From positions 248,001-312,000 of the forward strand of contig NZ_JAPEOB010000001.1 of assembly GCF_026341775.1 (NCBI RefSeq): 64,000 bases of DNA. Direction: 5' to 3'. Below are positions 8,006-15,841 of the stretch, one piece after another. The position numbers were made by a program, and so were the translations under genes. This stretch comes from Streptomyces sp. NBC_00654 (GTDB taxonomy: Bacteria; Actinomycetota; Actinomycetes; Streptomycetales; Streptomycetaceae). The notes under the pieces are model-generated. The model ran no database searches, was not told where the DNA came from, and saw only the letters and a program-made list of their open reading frames with translations. Positions within the stretch are counted from its first letter, which is position 1. The number at the start of each line of letters is the position of its first letter.

Positions 8006-9091
8006 TCACGGGCGTACGGGGAGGTCGTGGCGGGCGGGTGCGGCGTCCTCCAGGTACAGGACGGCCAGGGCGGCGACCTCGTTGTCCTGGCGCATGGTCA
8101 CCTCTACGGGTATCCGGCCGTCGCGCTGGTCCGCCAGTATCTCGGCGCTGACGGTGCAGGGGCGGTCGAGTTCGACGTACCGGCGGAACTCGGCGTTCAT
8201 GGACGGTACGAGGGCGTGTTCGAGGCCCGAGGCGAGTTGAGCGGCCTGGCGCATGGCTTCGATGATGCCCCGGCCGGGCAGGTGATCGCTCTGGCTGTCG
8301 AAGATGACGGGGTGGTTCCGGTCGGCGCGCAGCTGCCAGGAGGCGGTGCGGGGGGTGCCGGTGGACACGGTGGGGCCGGTGGGGCCGGCGGGGCTGGCGG
8401 GGCTGGCGGGTTCGGCGATTCCGGCGGGAACTGCAGGAACGGTTTCGCTGGGGGACAGCATGACGTCCCGCTCGTTCTCCTTGCCCACGCGGAAGGGCGG
8501 GATGGGGGTGCGCGGTACGTCGGCCGGATCCACGACCCCGGGGCGCAGGCGGCGATAGGCGGCCGCGGAGAGGCAGTTGGCGGAGGCCTCGCCCTGACCG
8601 ATCCGCAGGGGACCCGCGAACAGGTCCATCTCTATGCGGATCGTGGCCAGCCGGCGGCCGCGCAAGGTGACTTCGGGGTTACGTATGACGGCTTCCGTGG
8701 GAGCCGGCGTGCCGGCGGTCCCGTGGAGGCCGGGCAGGGACTCGTACCGGAGGTTCCAGAGCAGGAACTGGTCGTCCATGGGCGCCTCGTAGACCATGTG
8801 CGCCAGGACGGTACCCGCCTGACGGACCGTTTCCGCGATGAGCATGGGGTTCGCGCGGCCCAGGACCGAGCTGAACAACGCATGTGTCGTTGGCCATTGG
8901 ACGGCGAACTGATACGTGTCAGCATCGGACTGTCCGAAGTGTGTCAGCAGGACATCCGACTCGTCGGACCGGTGCACGAGGTGCGGTGGTACGAGGCTCA
9001 TGATGGGTGGCTCGCCGGTGGAGGGTGTGCGGCTGCGCATGTTCTGGTCCGGCCGAGCGGCGAGTGCGGTCACGCGAATTGCCCCTTTCAC
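8006..9091 (-). CDS. afsA: AfsA-family gamma-butyrolactone biosynthesis protein
   Basis: A-factor-type butenolide synthase homologue, which condenses a beta-ketoacyl group with a glycerol-derived C3 unit to start gamma-butyrolactone autoregulator synthesis. Two AfsA hotdog repeats are visible: L-V-P-P-H-L-V-H-R-S through W-P-T-T-H-A-L-F, and D-N or N-H-P-V-I-F-D-S-Q-S-D-H-L-P-G-R followed by E-A-M-R-Q-A-A. A Pro/Ala/Gly-rich linker joins them and makes this copy slightly longer than the ~300-residue norm. The start is unsure: GTG at 9091, or ATG at 9040 or 9001, none with a strong ribosome site. It is divergent from an ArpA-type receptor gene, the classic signalling arrangement. Family call is confident; the molecule made is unknown. 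Confidence 0.9.
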   Translation of the reverse strand: MKGAIRVTALAARPDQNMRSRTPSTGEPPIMSLVPPHLVHRSDESDVLLTHFGQSDADTYQFAVQWPTTHALFSSVLGRANPMLIAETVRQAGTVLAHMVYEAPMDDQFLLWNLRYESLPGLHGTAGTPAPTEAVIRNPEVTLRGRRLATIRIEMDLFAGPLRIGQGEASANCLSAAAYRRLRPGVVDPADVPRTPIPPFRVGKENERDVMLSPSETVPAVPAGIAEPASPASPAGPTGPTVSTGTPRTASWQLRADRNHPVIFDSQSDHLPGRGIIEAMRQAAQLASGLEHALVPSMNAEFRRYVELDRPCTVSAEILADQRDGRIPVEVTMRQDNEVAALAVLYLEDAAPARHDLPVRP

Positions 9092-9130
9092 GTCGCGGGA
9101 GTCGGTTGACTTCCACAGTCCTGCAAATCC

Positions 9131-9148
9131 AAACCATGGGGTCGGTTT
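9131..9148. promoter_or_regulatory. Possible autoregulatory element (ARE) upstream of afsA
   Basis: AAACCATGGGGTCGGTTT, an imperfect palindrome containing the half-site GGTCGGTTT typical of ArpA/ScbR operators. It lies about 40 bp upstream of the longest afsA start. Only one half-site is good. Confidence 0.5.
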
Positions 9149-9351
9149 ATTTATGCAATGAGTCTGCTGGCGAGTGGCAGTTGATGCTATGGGAGAAAGT
9201 GCTCAATTTGCGGGCCGACTGCTGCGCAAACCCCCGTGGTTCACGGGGAGAAGGGGGTTTTCCGTAGGGCAGGTGGGGTAGGGAGGCAGCGCATCGGCGA
9301 CCCGTCGGCGTAGTGCGCACCGCGTACTCGACGCCTATGGTCCAGTACATA

Positions 9352-9370
9352 AACAGACCGTTGGTCGGTT
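9352..9370. promoter_or_regulatory. Putative ARE operator between afsA and the receptor gene
   Basis: AACAGACC-GTT-GGTCGGTT: two 8-bp arms matching at 7 of 8 positions around 3 bp. The GGTCGGTT arm is the same half-site seen near afsA. It lies about 100 bp upstream of the TetR start, where a butyrolactone receptor would repress its own gene. Confidence 0.65.
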
Positions 9371-9472
9371 AGAGTGAAGTGCTTGCATACGCTGACTACT
9401 GATGCTGGATTGACGGTTGCTCGGTTGCTCGGCGCCAACGGCCGAGCGCACAGAACGTCCCGGAGGCAAGAG

Positions 9473-10192
9473 ATGGCGAAGCAGGCTCGCGCGGTGCAGA
9501 CAAGGCGGTCGATCGTGGAAGCCGCGGCGAGCGTCTTCGACGACTACGGCTACGAGCGTGCGGCCATCTCGGAGATCCTCCGCCGCGCCAAGGTGACCAA
9601 AGGGGCCCTGTACTTCCACTTCGCGTCCAAGGAAGCCATCGCCCAGGCGATCATGGACGAGCAGACGGCCACGGTGGACCTGGTGGAGGACGGATCTCCG
9701 CTCCAGTCACTGGTTGACGGTGGTCAGCAGTTCGCGTTCGCCCTGCGCCACGACTCGATGGCGCGTGCCGGTACGCGCCTCTCCATCGAGGGTGTGTTTC
9801 TCGGTGGCCCGCACCCGTGGAGCGACTGGATCGCGGCGACGGCCCGGATGCTGCAACTGGGCAAGGAGCGCGGCGAGGTGCTTCCCCAGATCGACCCGCT
9901 GGTATCGGCGGAGGTCATCGTCGCGTCGTTCACCGGTATTCAGCTGATCTCGGAGGCCAACTCCGGACGGGCCGATCTGCGCGAGCGCGTGGCCCAGATG
10001 TGGCGCCACATACTGCCGTCCATCGCCAACCCCGGTGTCATCGTGCACATCAAGCCGGAGGGCCGGGTGGACCTGGCCGCTCAGGCGCGGGAGCGGGAGA
10101 GGCAGGAGGCCGAGGAGAGTGAGGGGGGAGGCGACCCCCTGAGCGGCCCTGTGGGTGCTGATTTCGGAGCGATTGTGGGTGCGGCGGGCTGA
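9473..10192 (+). CDS. TetR-family gamma-butyrolactone receptor (ArpA/ScbR-like)
   Basis: 239-residue repressor. The N-terminal TetR helix-turn-helix covers about residues 10-55 (R-R-S-I-V-E-A-A, then Y-E-R-A-A-I-S-E-I-L, and G-A-L-Y-F-H-F-A-S-K-E). The ligand domain has the W-S-D-W-I-A spacing typical of ArpA-type receptors. I choose the ATG at 9473 because CGGAGG lies 7 nt upstream; the open frame extends 33 codons further. Divergence from afsA and the ARE-like palindromes between them point to a receptor that is released from DNA by the AfsA-pathway butyrolactone. The C-terminal ~30 residues are charged low-complexity. A terminator follows. Confidence 0.9.
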   Translation: MAKQARAVQTRRSIVEAAASVFDDYGYERAAISEILRRAKVTKGALYFHFASKEAIAQAIMDEQTATVDLVEDGSPLQSLVDGGQQFAFALRHDSMARAGTRLSIEGVFLGGPHPWSDWIAATARMLQLGKERGEVLPQIDPLVSAEVIVASFTGIQLISEANSGRADLRERVAQMWRHILPSIANPGVIVHIKPEGRVDLAAQARERERQEAEESEGGGDPLSGPVGADFGAIVGAAG

Positions 10193-10234
10193 GTCCGTCC
10201 GCAGGCGGCTGCCCGCCCGGGGAGGCGGCGTTTC

Positions 10235-10248
10235 GTTTCACGTGAAAC
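10235..10248. other. parS: parS (ParB-binding site)
   Basis: GTTTCACGTGAAAC, the exact 14-bp Streptomyces parS palindrome. It lies between the TetR stop and its terminator. Such sites cluster around oriC and load ParB for chromosome segregation. Confidence 0.92.
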
Positions 10249-10265
10249 GCCCGGATCGTGACTGT

Positions 10266-10304
10266 GGGGCTGCGGGGCTCGGTTGAGCCCCGCAGCCCCT
10301 TTTT
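10266..10304 (+). terminator. Rho-independent terminator of the receptor gene
   Basis: GGGGCTGCGGGGCTC and GAGCCCCGCAGCCCC form a 15-bp perfect stem around GGTT, followed by TTTTT. It faces the end of the convergent azoreductase gene. Confidence 0.92.
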
Positions 10305-10318
10305 CGTCGGGTGTGCTG

Positions 10319-10930
10319 TCAGGCGGCCATGCGCCCGGCGAGGGCCTTCGCCTTCTCGGCGGCGTCGCTGAGTGCCTGGGCGCGGGACTTCTCGGCGAGC
10401 GGTATCAGGTCGGCCATCTCGGGCTTGGAGTGCGCCAGGGTCAGTTCCGGAACGATGAAGTCGACCTCGGCGGAGAACATGCCCGTCAGTACCTTCTCCA
10501 GGTAGTTCTGGACGAACTCGAATCCCTCGCGCGGGGTGCCGGGCGCGTACGAGCCGCCGCGGCTCGCGACGACGGTGACCGGGGTGCCCGCGATGGGGGA
10601 GTTCGCTCCGGCGTTGTGGCCGACGACGATCACCTGGTCCAGCCAGGCCTTCAACGTGGACGGGATCGAGAAGTTGTACATCGGGGCGCCGATCAGGACC
10701 GCGTCCGCCGCGGCCAGCTCCTCGGTCAGCTCCCTGCGCAGCGGGTCCCCGGCACCGGCGGTCACGGCTGCGGCGTCCAGATGGGGCAGCGGTTCGGCGG
10801 CGAGATCCCGGTAGACGACCGTGCCGTCCGGGTGCTGTTCGCGCCAGGCCTGTACGAACGCCGAGGTGACGTCCCGGGACGCGGAGCCCTGGGGGAAGAC
10901 GGCGGAGTCGAGGTGCAGAAGCGTGGCCAT
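10319..10930 (-). CDS. azoR: FMN-dependent NAD(P)H azoreductase / quinone reductase (AzoR/AcpD family)
   Basis: 203-residue flavodoxin-fold reductase. It has the FMN phosphate loop at L-D-S-A-V-F-P-Q-G-S-A-S, the A-P-M-Y-N-F-S-I-P-S strand-loop and the S-R-G-G-S-Y segment, all AzoR hallmarks. The enzyme reduces quinones and azo compounds with two electrons, protecting against electrophiles. I use the ATG at 10930, preceded by GGAG in GGAGATCTCC; upstream codons to 11032 would run through the operator. It is divergent from an HxlR regulator, the usual control of such genes in response to quinone or diamide stress. Confidence 0.92.
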   Translation of the reverse strand: MATLLHLDSAVFPQGSASRDVTSAFVQAWREQHPDGTVVYRDLAAEPLPHLDAAAVTAGAGDPLRRELTEELAAADAVLIGAPMYNFSIPSTLKAWLDQVIVVGHNAGANSPIAGTPVTVVASRGGSYAPGTPREGFEFVQNYLEKVLTGMFSAEVDFIVPELTLAHSKPEMADLIPLAEKSRAQALSDAAEKAKALAGRMAA

Positions 10931-11019
10931 GGAGATCTCCACAGATATGAGGGGGGGCGAGAGGGGCGGGCCGGCGTGGAGGCGGACCTGCCGGTACGGA
11001 ACTAAATTTCCGTGTGTAC

Positions 11020-11034
11020 CTATGAATACCATAG
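11020..11034. promoter_or_regulatory. HxlR operator candidate 1
   Basis: CTATG-AATAC-CATAG, perfect 5-bp arms with a 5-bp spacer, between azoR and the HxlR gene. Confidence 0.55.
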
Positions 11035-11037
11035 CCC

Positions 11038-11052
11038 CTTACTTTTCGTAAG
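11038..11052. promoter_or_regulatory. HxlR operator candidate 2
   Basis: CTTAC-TTTTC-GTAAG, the same 5-5-5 geometry, 3 bp from candidate 1. It would overlap the -35 region of the HxlR promoter. Confidence 0.55.
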
Positions 11053-11070
11053 CACCTCACGTGGGCGCAG

Positions 11071-11076
11071 TACTGT
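11071..11076 (+). promoter_or_regulatory. -10 box of a likely leaderless promoter (HxlR gene)
   Basis: TACTGT followed by exactly 6 nt and then the ATG. No ribosome site is present, so the transcript probably starts at the start codon. Confidence 0.55.
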
Positions 11077-11082
11077 AGAGGC

Positions 11083-11430
11083 ATGGCGGATCACAGCGAG
11101 CAGGCCTGTCGGCGGGTCGATGTGGGCATCACTCGCGTCTTCGAGCTGTTCGGCAAGCGCTGGACCGGCCCGATCGTCTCGGTGCTGATGCGGCAGTCCG
11201 TGCACTTCGCGGATCTGCGGCGCGCGATTCCCGGTATCAGTGAGCGCATGCTCTCGGACCGGCTGTCCGAGCTGGGGGCCGCCGGTCTGGTGGTGCGCGA
11301 GGTCGATGAAGGGCCGCCGCTGCGCGTCTCGTACCGCCTCACCGACGCGGGAGCCGCGATGGAGCCGGCCCTCAAGGAGCTCGGACGGTGGGCGGACGTC
11401 TATCTGCCGGGCGAGGATTCCGGCTGCTGA
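11083..11430 (+). CDS. HxlR-family winged-helix regulator
   Basis: 115-residue MarR/HxlR-type regulator with the family pattern F-G-K-R-W-T-G-P-I, F-A-D-L-R-R-A-I-P-G-I-S-E-R-M-L-S-D-R-L, and a Tyr-rich wing (V-S-Y-R-L-T). A Cys at residue 9 (E-Q-A-C-R-R) is at the position used as a redox switch in related YodB/HypR proteins. It is divergent from azoR with two inverted repeats between them, so it probably represses azoR and itself. Start fixed by the leaderless -10. Confidence 0.9.
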   Translation: MADHSEQACRRVDVGITRVFELFGKRWTGPIVSVLMRQSVHFADLRRAIPGISERMLSDRLSELGAAGLVVREVDEGPPLRVSYRLTDAGAAMEPALKELGRWADVYLPGEDSGC

Positions 11431-11513
11431 GGACCTGGTTGCCGCTGTCGTGGCGTCGGCCGCCGCTGCCGAGTCCGCCACTGCTGTGCAACCGGCTGCT
11501 GCCGTGGAACCGG

Positions 11514-11963
11514 CTACTGCTGCGTTGAATCCCCGGTCGAGTTGTAGCGCAGCAGGTACTCCGCGAACCGGCTGAGGTCTTCCGCCGGCCACTCGGCCAG
11601 CCGCTCCTGATAGGCGGCCCGGCGGCTCGCCTGGGTGGAGGCGAGGGCCTGTGTGCCCGCTTCGGTGGGGTGCAGTACCTGGATGCGGTGGTCGGTCGGG
11701 TCTGGGTGGCGCTCGACCAGGCCGAGCTTCTCCAGGGTTGCGATCTGCCTGCTGACGGTTGATTTGTCGAGCATGTAGTGCGCGGCCAGATCCGTGGCGC
11801 GGCAGCCGTGCCGGTCGTCGATGTGCGCCAGCAAGGTGTACGAGACCAGGGGCAGCTCGGGGTGGAGCCGCGCTGCCGCCGCGCGTGCTCGGCGCGCGAA
11901 GGCGGTCAGCTCGCGCTGGATGACGTCCAGCGACTTCTCGCGCTCTCCCGGGGTGCCTGGCAC
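11514..11963 (-). CDS. MarR-family transcriptional regulator
   Basis: 149-residue winged-helix repressor. Domain: L-V-S-Y-T-L-L-A-H-I-D, recognition helix region M-L-D-K-S-T-V-S-R-Q-I, wing V-E-R-H-P-D-P-T-D-H-R. I place the start at the GTG at 11963 because AGGAAGG lies a few nt upstream; the open frame to 12029 would read through the operator. It is divergent from a membrane protein gene across a perfect GTTGTA-TAG-TACAAC operator, so both genes are probably self-controlled by this MarR. Ligand unknown. Confidence 0.92.
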   Translation of the reverse strand: MPGTPGEREKSLDVIQRELTAFARRARAAAARLHPELPLVSYTLLAHIDDRHGCRATDLAAHYMLDKSTVSRQIATLEKLGLVERHPDPTDHRIQVLHPTEAGTQALASTQASRRAAYQERLAEWPAEDLSRFAEYLLRYNSTGDSTQQ

Positions 11964-11986
11964 GGATTCACCTTCCTCGAATTTCA

Positions 11987-12001
11987 GTTGTATAGTACAA
12001 C
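11987..12001. promoter_or_regulatory. MarR operator
   Basis: GTTGTA-TAG-TACAAC, a perfect 15-bp inverted repeat with 3-bp centre. It contains -10-like TATAGT (plus) and TACTAT (minus), so one bound dimer would block both divergent promoters. Confidence 0.75.
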
Positions 12002-12042
12002 GGATCTGAAAGTTGTAAAAGCCAACCATGGGAGATCGTCGG

Positions 12043-13200
12043 ATGTCCGCAGGCCCGAGTACCGCTTCCGGCGCCGCCGCCGGTGCGCTGCGTCATGTGC
12101 TCAGTCACCTCGTCACCCCGTTGCTGATGTGCGTCGGCATGGGGCTGGCCTATCTGGGCGCGTTCCATGCCCCGGAGCCGCACGATCTGCGCGTGGACGT
12201 GGTCGGCTCGGGGCCGAGCGCCCAGATGCTCGCGCAGACCTTGCAGAACGAGGGCGACGGCGCGCTGGACGTGCGGACCGTCGCCGACCGGGGCACCGCG
12301 GTGGACCACCTGAGGAGCCAGGCGAGTTACGGCGCGTACCTGCCGGGGAAGAGCCCCGAACTGGTGGTGGCCACCGCTTCGTCGGACACCAGCGCGACGG
12401 TGGTGCAGAAGGTCTTCACCGAGGTGGCGGCCGGGCAGGGAGCCCCGCTGAAGGTGACGAACGTGGCGCCGACGGCGGACGGCGATCCGACCGGGCAGGG
12501 GATCTTCTTCCTGCTGGTCGCCATCAGCATCGGGTCGTACGCGTCGGTCGCCGTGATCGGCGGCGCGGGCGGTGCGCTGGCGCTCCGGATCAGGGCGGCG
12601 CTGGTGGCGGGTGCCTCACTCGTGGTGAGCCTCATCGGTGCCGTGTTCGCCGGGCCGCTCTTCGGTCTCGTGGACCAAGGACTCGGTGGCCTCTGGGCGA
12701 TGGCATGGCTCTATTCGGCGGGAATCCTGCTGATCGGTGTCGGGCTGCACACGTTCCTCAAGCGGTGGACGACGCTCGGGGTGATGGTGCTGTTCGTCAT
12801 GCTCAACTTCACCAGCTCGGGAGGCATCTTCCGGCCCGAGCTGCAGCCAGGTTTCTTCGGCTCCCTCCACGCCTTCTGGAACGGCGCGGGCTTCGTCGAG
12901 GGCGTACGAAGCCATGTCTACTTCGACGGTCACGCGCTCGGCGGGCATGTCCTGGTGCTCGTGCTGTGGTTCGTCGCGGGGCTGGCCGTGATGGGAGCCG
13001 CCGGTCTGGCCGAGGCCCGGAAGCGGGCAGCGGTTCGGCCGGAGGCCGGGGTGGCTGCCGGTGCCGGGGGCACCGGGAGGGCCGGGGATGCGGGGAGAGC
13101 CGGGGGTGCGGTCGCGGCGGATCGTCTGGCGGATCGGCACGAGGAGCAGGACGAGGACGAGGAACTGGAGGAGGAGCTGGAGGAGGCGGTCGGCGTCTGA
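12043..13200 (+). CDS. ABC-2-like / YhgE-type multispanning membrane protein
   Basis: About 385 residues. One N-terminal helix (L-V-T-P-L-L-M-C-V-G-M-G-L-A-Y), an extracytoplasmic domain of about 130 residues, then about five helices, as in ABC-2-type permeases and YhgE/Pip proteins. The C-terminus is an Ala/Gly/Arg stretch followed by a run of Glu/Asp (E-E-Q-D-E-D-E-E-L-E-E-E). I place the start at the ATG at 12043 with GGGAG 8 nt upstream; the ATG at 12028 is in frame. No ATPase gene adjoins it. Control by the divergent MarR protein is likely. Function unknown; export or stress tolerance is a guess from the regulator type. Confidence 0.8.
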   Translation: MSAGPSTASGAAAGALRHVLSHLVTPLLMCVGMGLAYLGAFHAPEPHDLRVDVVGSGPSAQMLAQTLQNEGDGALDVRTVADRGTAVDHLRSQASYGAYLPGKSPELVVATASSDTSATVVQKVFTEVAAGQGAPLKVTNVAPTADGDPTGQGIFFLLVAISIGSYASVAVIGGAGGALALRIRAALVAGASLVVSLIGAVFAGPLFGLVDQGLGGLWAMAWLYSAGILLIGVGLHTFLKRWTTLGVMVLFVMLNFTSSGGIFRPELQPGFFGSLHAFWNGAGFVEGVRSHVYFDGHALGGHVLVLVLWFVAGLAVMGAAGLAEARKRAAVRPEAGVAAGAGGTGRAGDAGRAGGAVAADRLADRHEEQDEDEELEEELEEAVGV

Positions 13201-13336
13201 CCTGCGAAGTACGTTGTCCACAGGGTTCGTCGTGGGTTATCCACAGGGGCGGGCGGCCGTATGGGAACGGCGGTACGGTCGTGATCGATCGATGTTGGGC
13301 ACGGCAGTCGGACAAGGGCGGGGGAGGCGGCGCTCC

Positions 13337-14770
13337 ATGGGCGAAGTCGATGTGACGATGCCGGAAGAGCGGGCGGCGACGGCGGTGCCGCGCATTCCGG
13401 AGGTACCCGGGTTCGCCCGGCGCGCGGCACCGAAGTCGCCGAAGGCGGCCGGTAAGGCGTTGCGGGAACGGGTGCCGCGCTCCTCGCACGACGCGCTGGT
13501 CCTCCCCTCCGGGCGGCCGGACGCGGTGCGGGCGGTCGAGGAGTCGAACCGGGGCCGGGTGCCGGACCTGACGCCGATCCGAGTGGGTCGGATGGCCGCC
13601 ACGCCGTTCGCGTTTCTGCGGGGCTCGGCCGGGCTCATGGCCCACGACCTGACGGGCACTCCGGTCACCGGGGTGGGCGCTCAGCTCTGCGGCGACGCGC
13701 ACGCCGCCAACTTCGGACTCTACGGCGATGCGCGGGGCAGCCTGGTCATCGATCTCAACGACTTCGACGAGACCGTCTTCGGCCCCTGGGAGTGGGACCT
13801 CAAGCGGCTCGCCACCTCGCTGGTGCTGGCGGGACGTGCGGCCGGGGCCGACGAGGACACCTGCCGGCGGGGTGCGTACGACACCGTCGGTGCCTACCGG
13901 CGGACGATGCGGCTGCTGGCCGGGCTTCCCGCGCTGGACGCCTGGAACGCCATCGCGGACGAGGAGCTCGTCTCGCACACGGACGCGCGGGACCTGCTCG
14001 GGACGCTGGAGCGGGTCTCGGCGAAGGCCCGCAACAACACGAGTGCCCGGTTCGCCGCCAGGTCCACGGAGGACACCGGGGACGGCGGGCGCCGGTTCGT
14101 CGACGCCGCGCCCGTGCTGCGCCGGGTGCCGGACGCGGAGGCCGCTGCGGTCGCGGCGGGCCTCGGTGGCTATCTGCGTACGGTCTCCGAGGACCGGGTG
14201 CCGCTGCTCGCGCGGTACGCGATCCACGACGTGGCGTTCCGGGTGGTCGGCACCGGAAGCGTGGGGACCCGGTCGTATGTGGTGCTGCTGCTCGACCACC
14301 GCGGTGAGCCGCTGGTTCTCCAGGTGAAGGAGGCGCGCCCGTCCGCGCTGGCGCCGTTTCTTCCGGCGGTCGGATTCGATGTTCCGGAGGCGGCGCACGA
14401 AGGGCGTCGGGTGGTGCTCGGGCAGAAGCGGATGCAGGTCGTCAGCGACATACTGCTCGGCTGGGCGGAGGTCGACGGCAGACCGTTCCAGGTACGGCAG
14501 TTCAGGAACCGCAAGGGAAGTGTCGACCCGGCGGCGCTGGCGGCCGATCAGGTCGACGACTACGGGCGGATGACGGGTGCCCTGCTGGCGCGGGCGCACG
14601 CGCACAGCGCGGATCCCCGGCTGCTCGCGGGCTACTGCGGCAAGAGTGCCGAGCTGGACGAGGCGGTGGCCGGCTTCGCGGTCACCTACGCCGACCGTAC
14701 GGAAGCGGACCATGCCGAGCTGGTGCGGGCGGTCAAGGCGGGGCGGATAGCCGCCGAGCTGGGTATATGA
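13337..14770 (+). CDS. DUF2252 family protein
   Basis: 477-residue protein of the DUF2252 family, which is distantly related to kinase-fold phosphotransferases. Recognisable blocks: R-M-A-A-T-P-F-A-F-L-R-G-S, then L-C-G-D-A-H-A-A-N-F-G, I-D-L-N-D-F-D-E-T-V-F-G-P-W-E-W-D-L-K-R-L, and Q-V-K-E-A-R-P-S. The G-D-x-H-x-x-N-F and D-x-x-D-F-D-E blocks resemble catalytic-loop and DFG-like motifs of APH enzymes. A GGGGAGG site precedes the ATG at 13337. A large antisense frame across this gene is a shadow. No biochemical role is established for the family that I can name. Confidence 0.88.
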   Translation: MGEVDVTMPEERAATAVPRIPEVPGFARRAAPKSPKAAGKALRERVPRSSHDALVLPSGRPDAVRAVEESNRGRVPDLTPIRVGRMAATPFAFLRGSAGLMAHDLTGTPVTGVGAQLCGDAHAANFGLYGDARGSLVIDLNDFDETVFGPWEWDLKRLATSLVLAGRAAGADEDTCRRGAYDTVGAYRRTMRLLAGLPALDAWNAIADEELVSHTDARDLLGTLERVSAKARNNTSARFAARSTEDTGDGGRRFVDAAPVLRRVPDAEAAAVAAGLGGYLRTVSEDRVPLLARYAIHDVAFRVVGTGSVGTRSYVVLLLDHRGEPLVLQVKEARPSALAPFLPAVGFDVPEAAHEGRRVVLGQKRMQVVSDILLGWAEVDGRPFQVRQFRNRKGSVDPAALAADQVDDYGRMTGALLARAHAHSADPRLLAGYCGKSAELDEAVAGFAVTYADRTEADHAELVRAVKAGRIAAELGI

Positions 14771-14816
14771 CGTGCACCGCGGTGACCGCGCGTCCCCGGG
14801 GCGCCGGTCGTGGCCA

Positions 14817-14822
14817 TACGCT
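14817..14822 (+). promoter_or_regulatory. -10 box of a likely leaderless promoter (J-domain gene)
   Basis: CCATACGCT, then 6 nt, then GTG. The hexamer TACGCT fits TAnnnT. The same CCATACGCT-N6-GTG arrangement recurs at 23753-23770. Confidence 0.6.
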
Positions 14823-14828
14823 GGACGG

Positions 14829-15794
14829 GTGACCCACGAAGCCGCCGGGGTGCCGACCACCCGGAACGACGAAGACCGGACCGACGAAGACCGGCAGGAC
14901 ATCGGCGAAGGCCGGCAGGACAACGACCGGCAGGCCGAGCCGCAGTCCGCGCAGGACCCTGGACAGGATTCGGCAGAGGCCCCTGGACAGGGTTCGGTGC
15001 CCGATGGCGAGCAGGCGCCGCCGAGGCCCGAAGCGCGGCTCGCCAAGGCCGTCCAGGTGGCCGAGCACGCGTTGATCGAGTTCGAGATCGCGGTGGAGAC
15101 CTTCCGGGTCGAGGTGGAGAACTTCTCCCGGCTGCACCACCAGAAGCTCGGCCCGATGTACGCCCGCCTCGACGAGCTGGACGCGCTGATCGCGGAGGCT
15201 CGGGCCGCCCGTACCGGTGACCCCGAGGATGTGCGCAAGGCCCAGGAGGCGCGGGCGGTCGTCATGCCGATGCCGGGGGTCGACGAACTGTTCCACGACT
15301 GGATGGACTCCGACGGGCTGTCTCCCGAAGCGGCGTCCATGCTCACCGAGCAGCCGGTCCGGCCGCCGAAGCGCGTCCGGCCGAGCGAGGAGGCGCGCAA
15401 GCTCTACCGCGAGCTGGCCCGCAAGGCCCACCCGGATCTGGCCCAGGACGAGCGGGAGCGGGAGCGCCGGGACGAATTCATCACCCGGGTCAACGCCGCC
15501 TACGGGCGCGGGGACGAGGCCCTGCTGCGGGAACTGGTCGAGGAGTGGGCGGCGGGCCCGGTCCCGCCGGAGGCCCCGCTCAGCGAGAGCGAGGAGCTCT
15601 ACGCCCGGCTGGAATGGCTCAGCCGCCGAAAGGAGCTGCTCACGGTGCTCGCGCGGGAGCTGGAGGAGAGCGCGATCGGCTCGATGCTGCGGATGGCCCC
15701 GGACGACCCGGACAGGCTGCTGGAGGACATCGGTGAACAGCTCCTGGGCGAGGTGTCCCGGCGTGAGGCCGAGCTCTCGGAGATGGTGCAGTAG
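14829..15794 (+). CDS. J-domain-containing protein
   Basis: 322 residues. An acidic disordered N-terminus (~1-60, rich in Asp/Glu/Gln) is followed by a helical coiled-coil-like region (~70-150). A C-terminal J-like domain has K-L-Y-R-E-L-A-R-K-A-H-P-D-L, with the HPD tripeptide that stimulates DnaK ATPase, followed by a helical tail. There is no G/F region or zinc domain, so this is a class III J-protein. The GTG at 14829 is chosen from the leaderless -10. Family and co-chaperone role are inferred from HPD alone. Confidence 0.82.
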   Translation: MTHEAAGVPTTRNDEDRTDEDRQDIGEGRQDNDRQAEPQSAQDPGQDSAEAPGQGSVPDGEQAPPRPEARLAKAVQVAEHALIEFEIAVETFRVEVENFSRLHHQKLGPMYARLDELDALIAEARAARTGDPEDVRKAQEARAVVMPMPGVDELFHDWMDSDGLSPEAASMLTEQPVRPPKRVRPSEEARKLYRELARKAHPDLAQDERERERRDEFITRVNAAYGRGDEALLRELVEEWAAGPVPPEAPLSESEELYARLEWLSRRKELLTVLARELEESAIGSMLRMAPDDPDRLLEDIGEQLLGEVSRREAELSEMVQ

Positions 15795-15841
15795 CGTTTC
15801 GGATGACTGTGCCGCGTACGTGACGAGAGAAGGCCTGACCC

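Noticed and set aside
12809..15400. 863-codon minus-strand frame
   Set aside because: Antisense to the ABC-2-like, DUF2252 and J-domain genes; composition is that of a GC-rich shadow.
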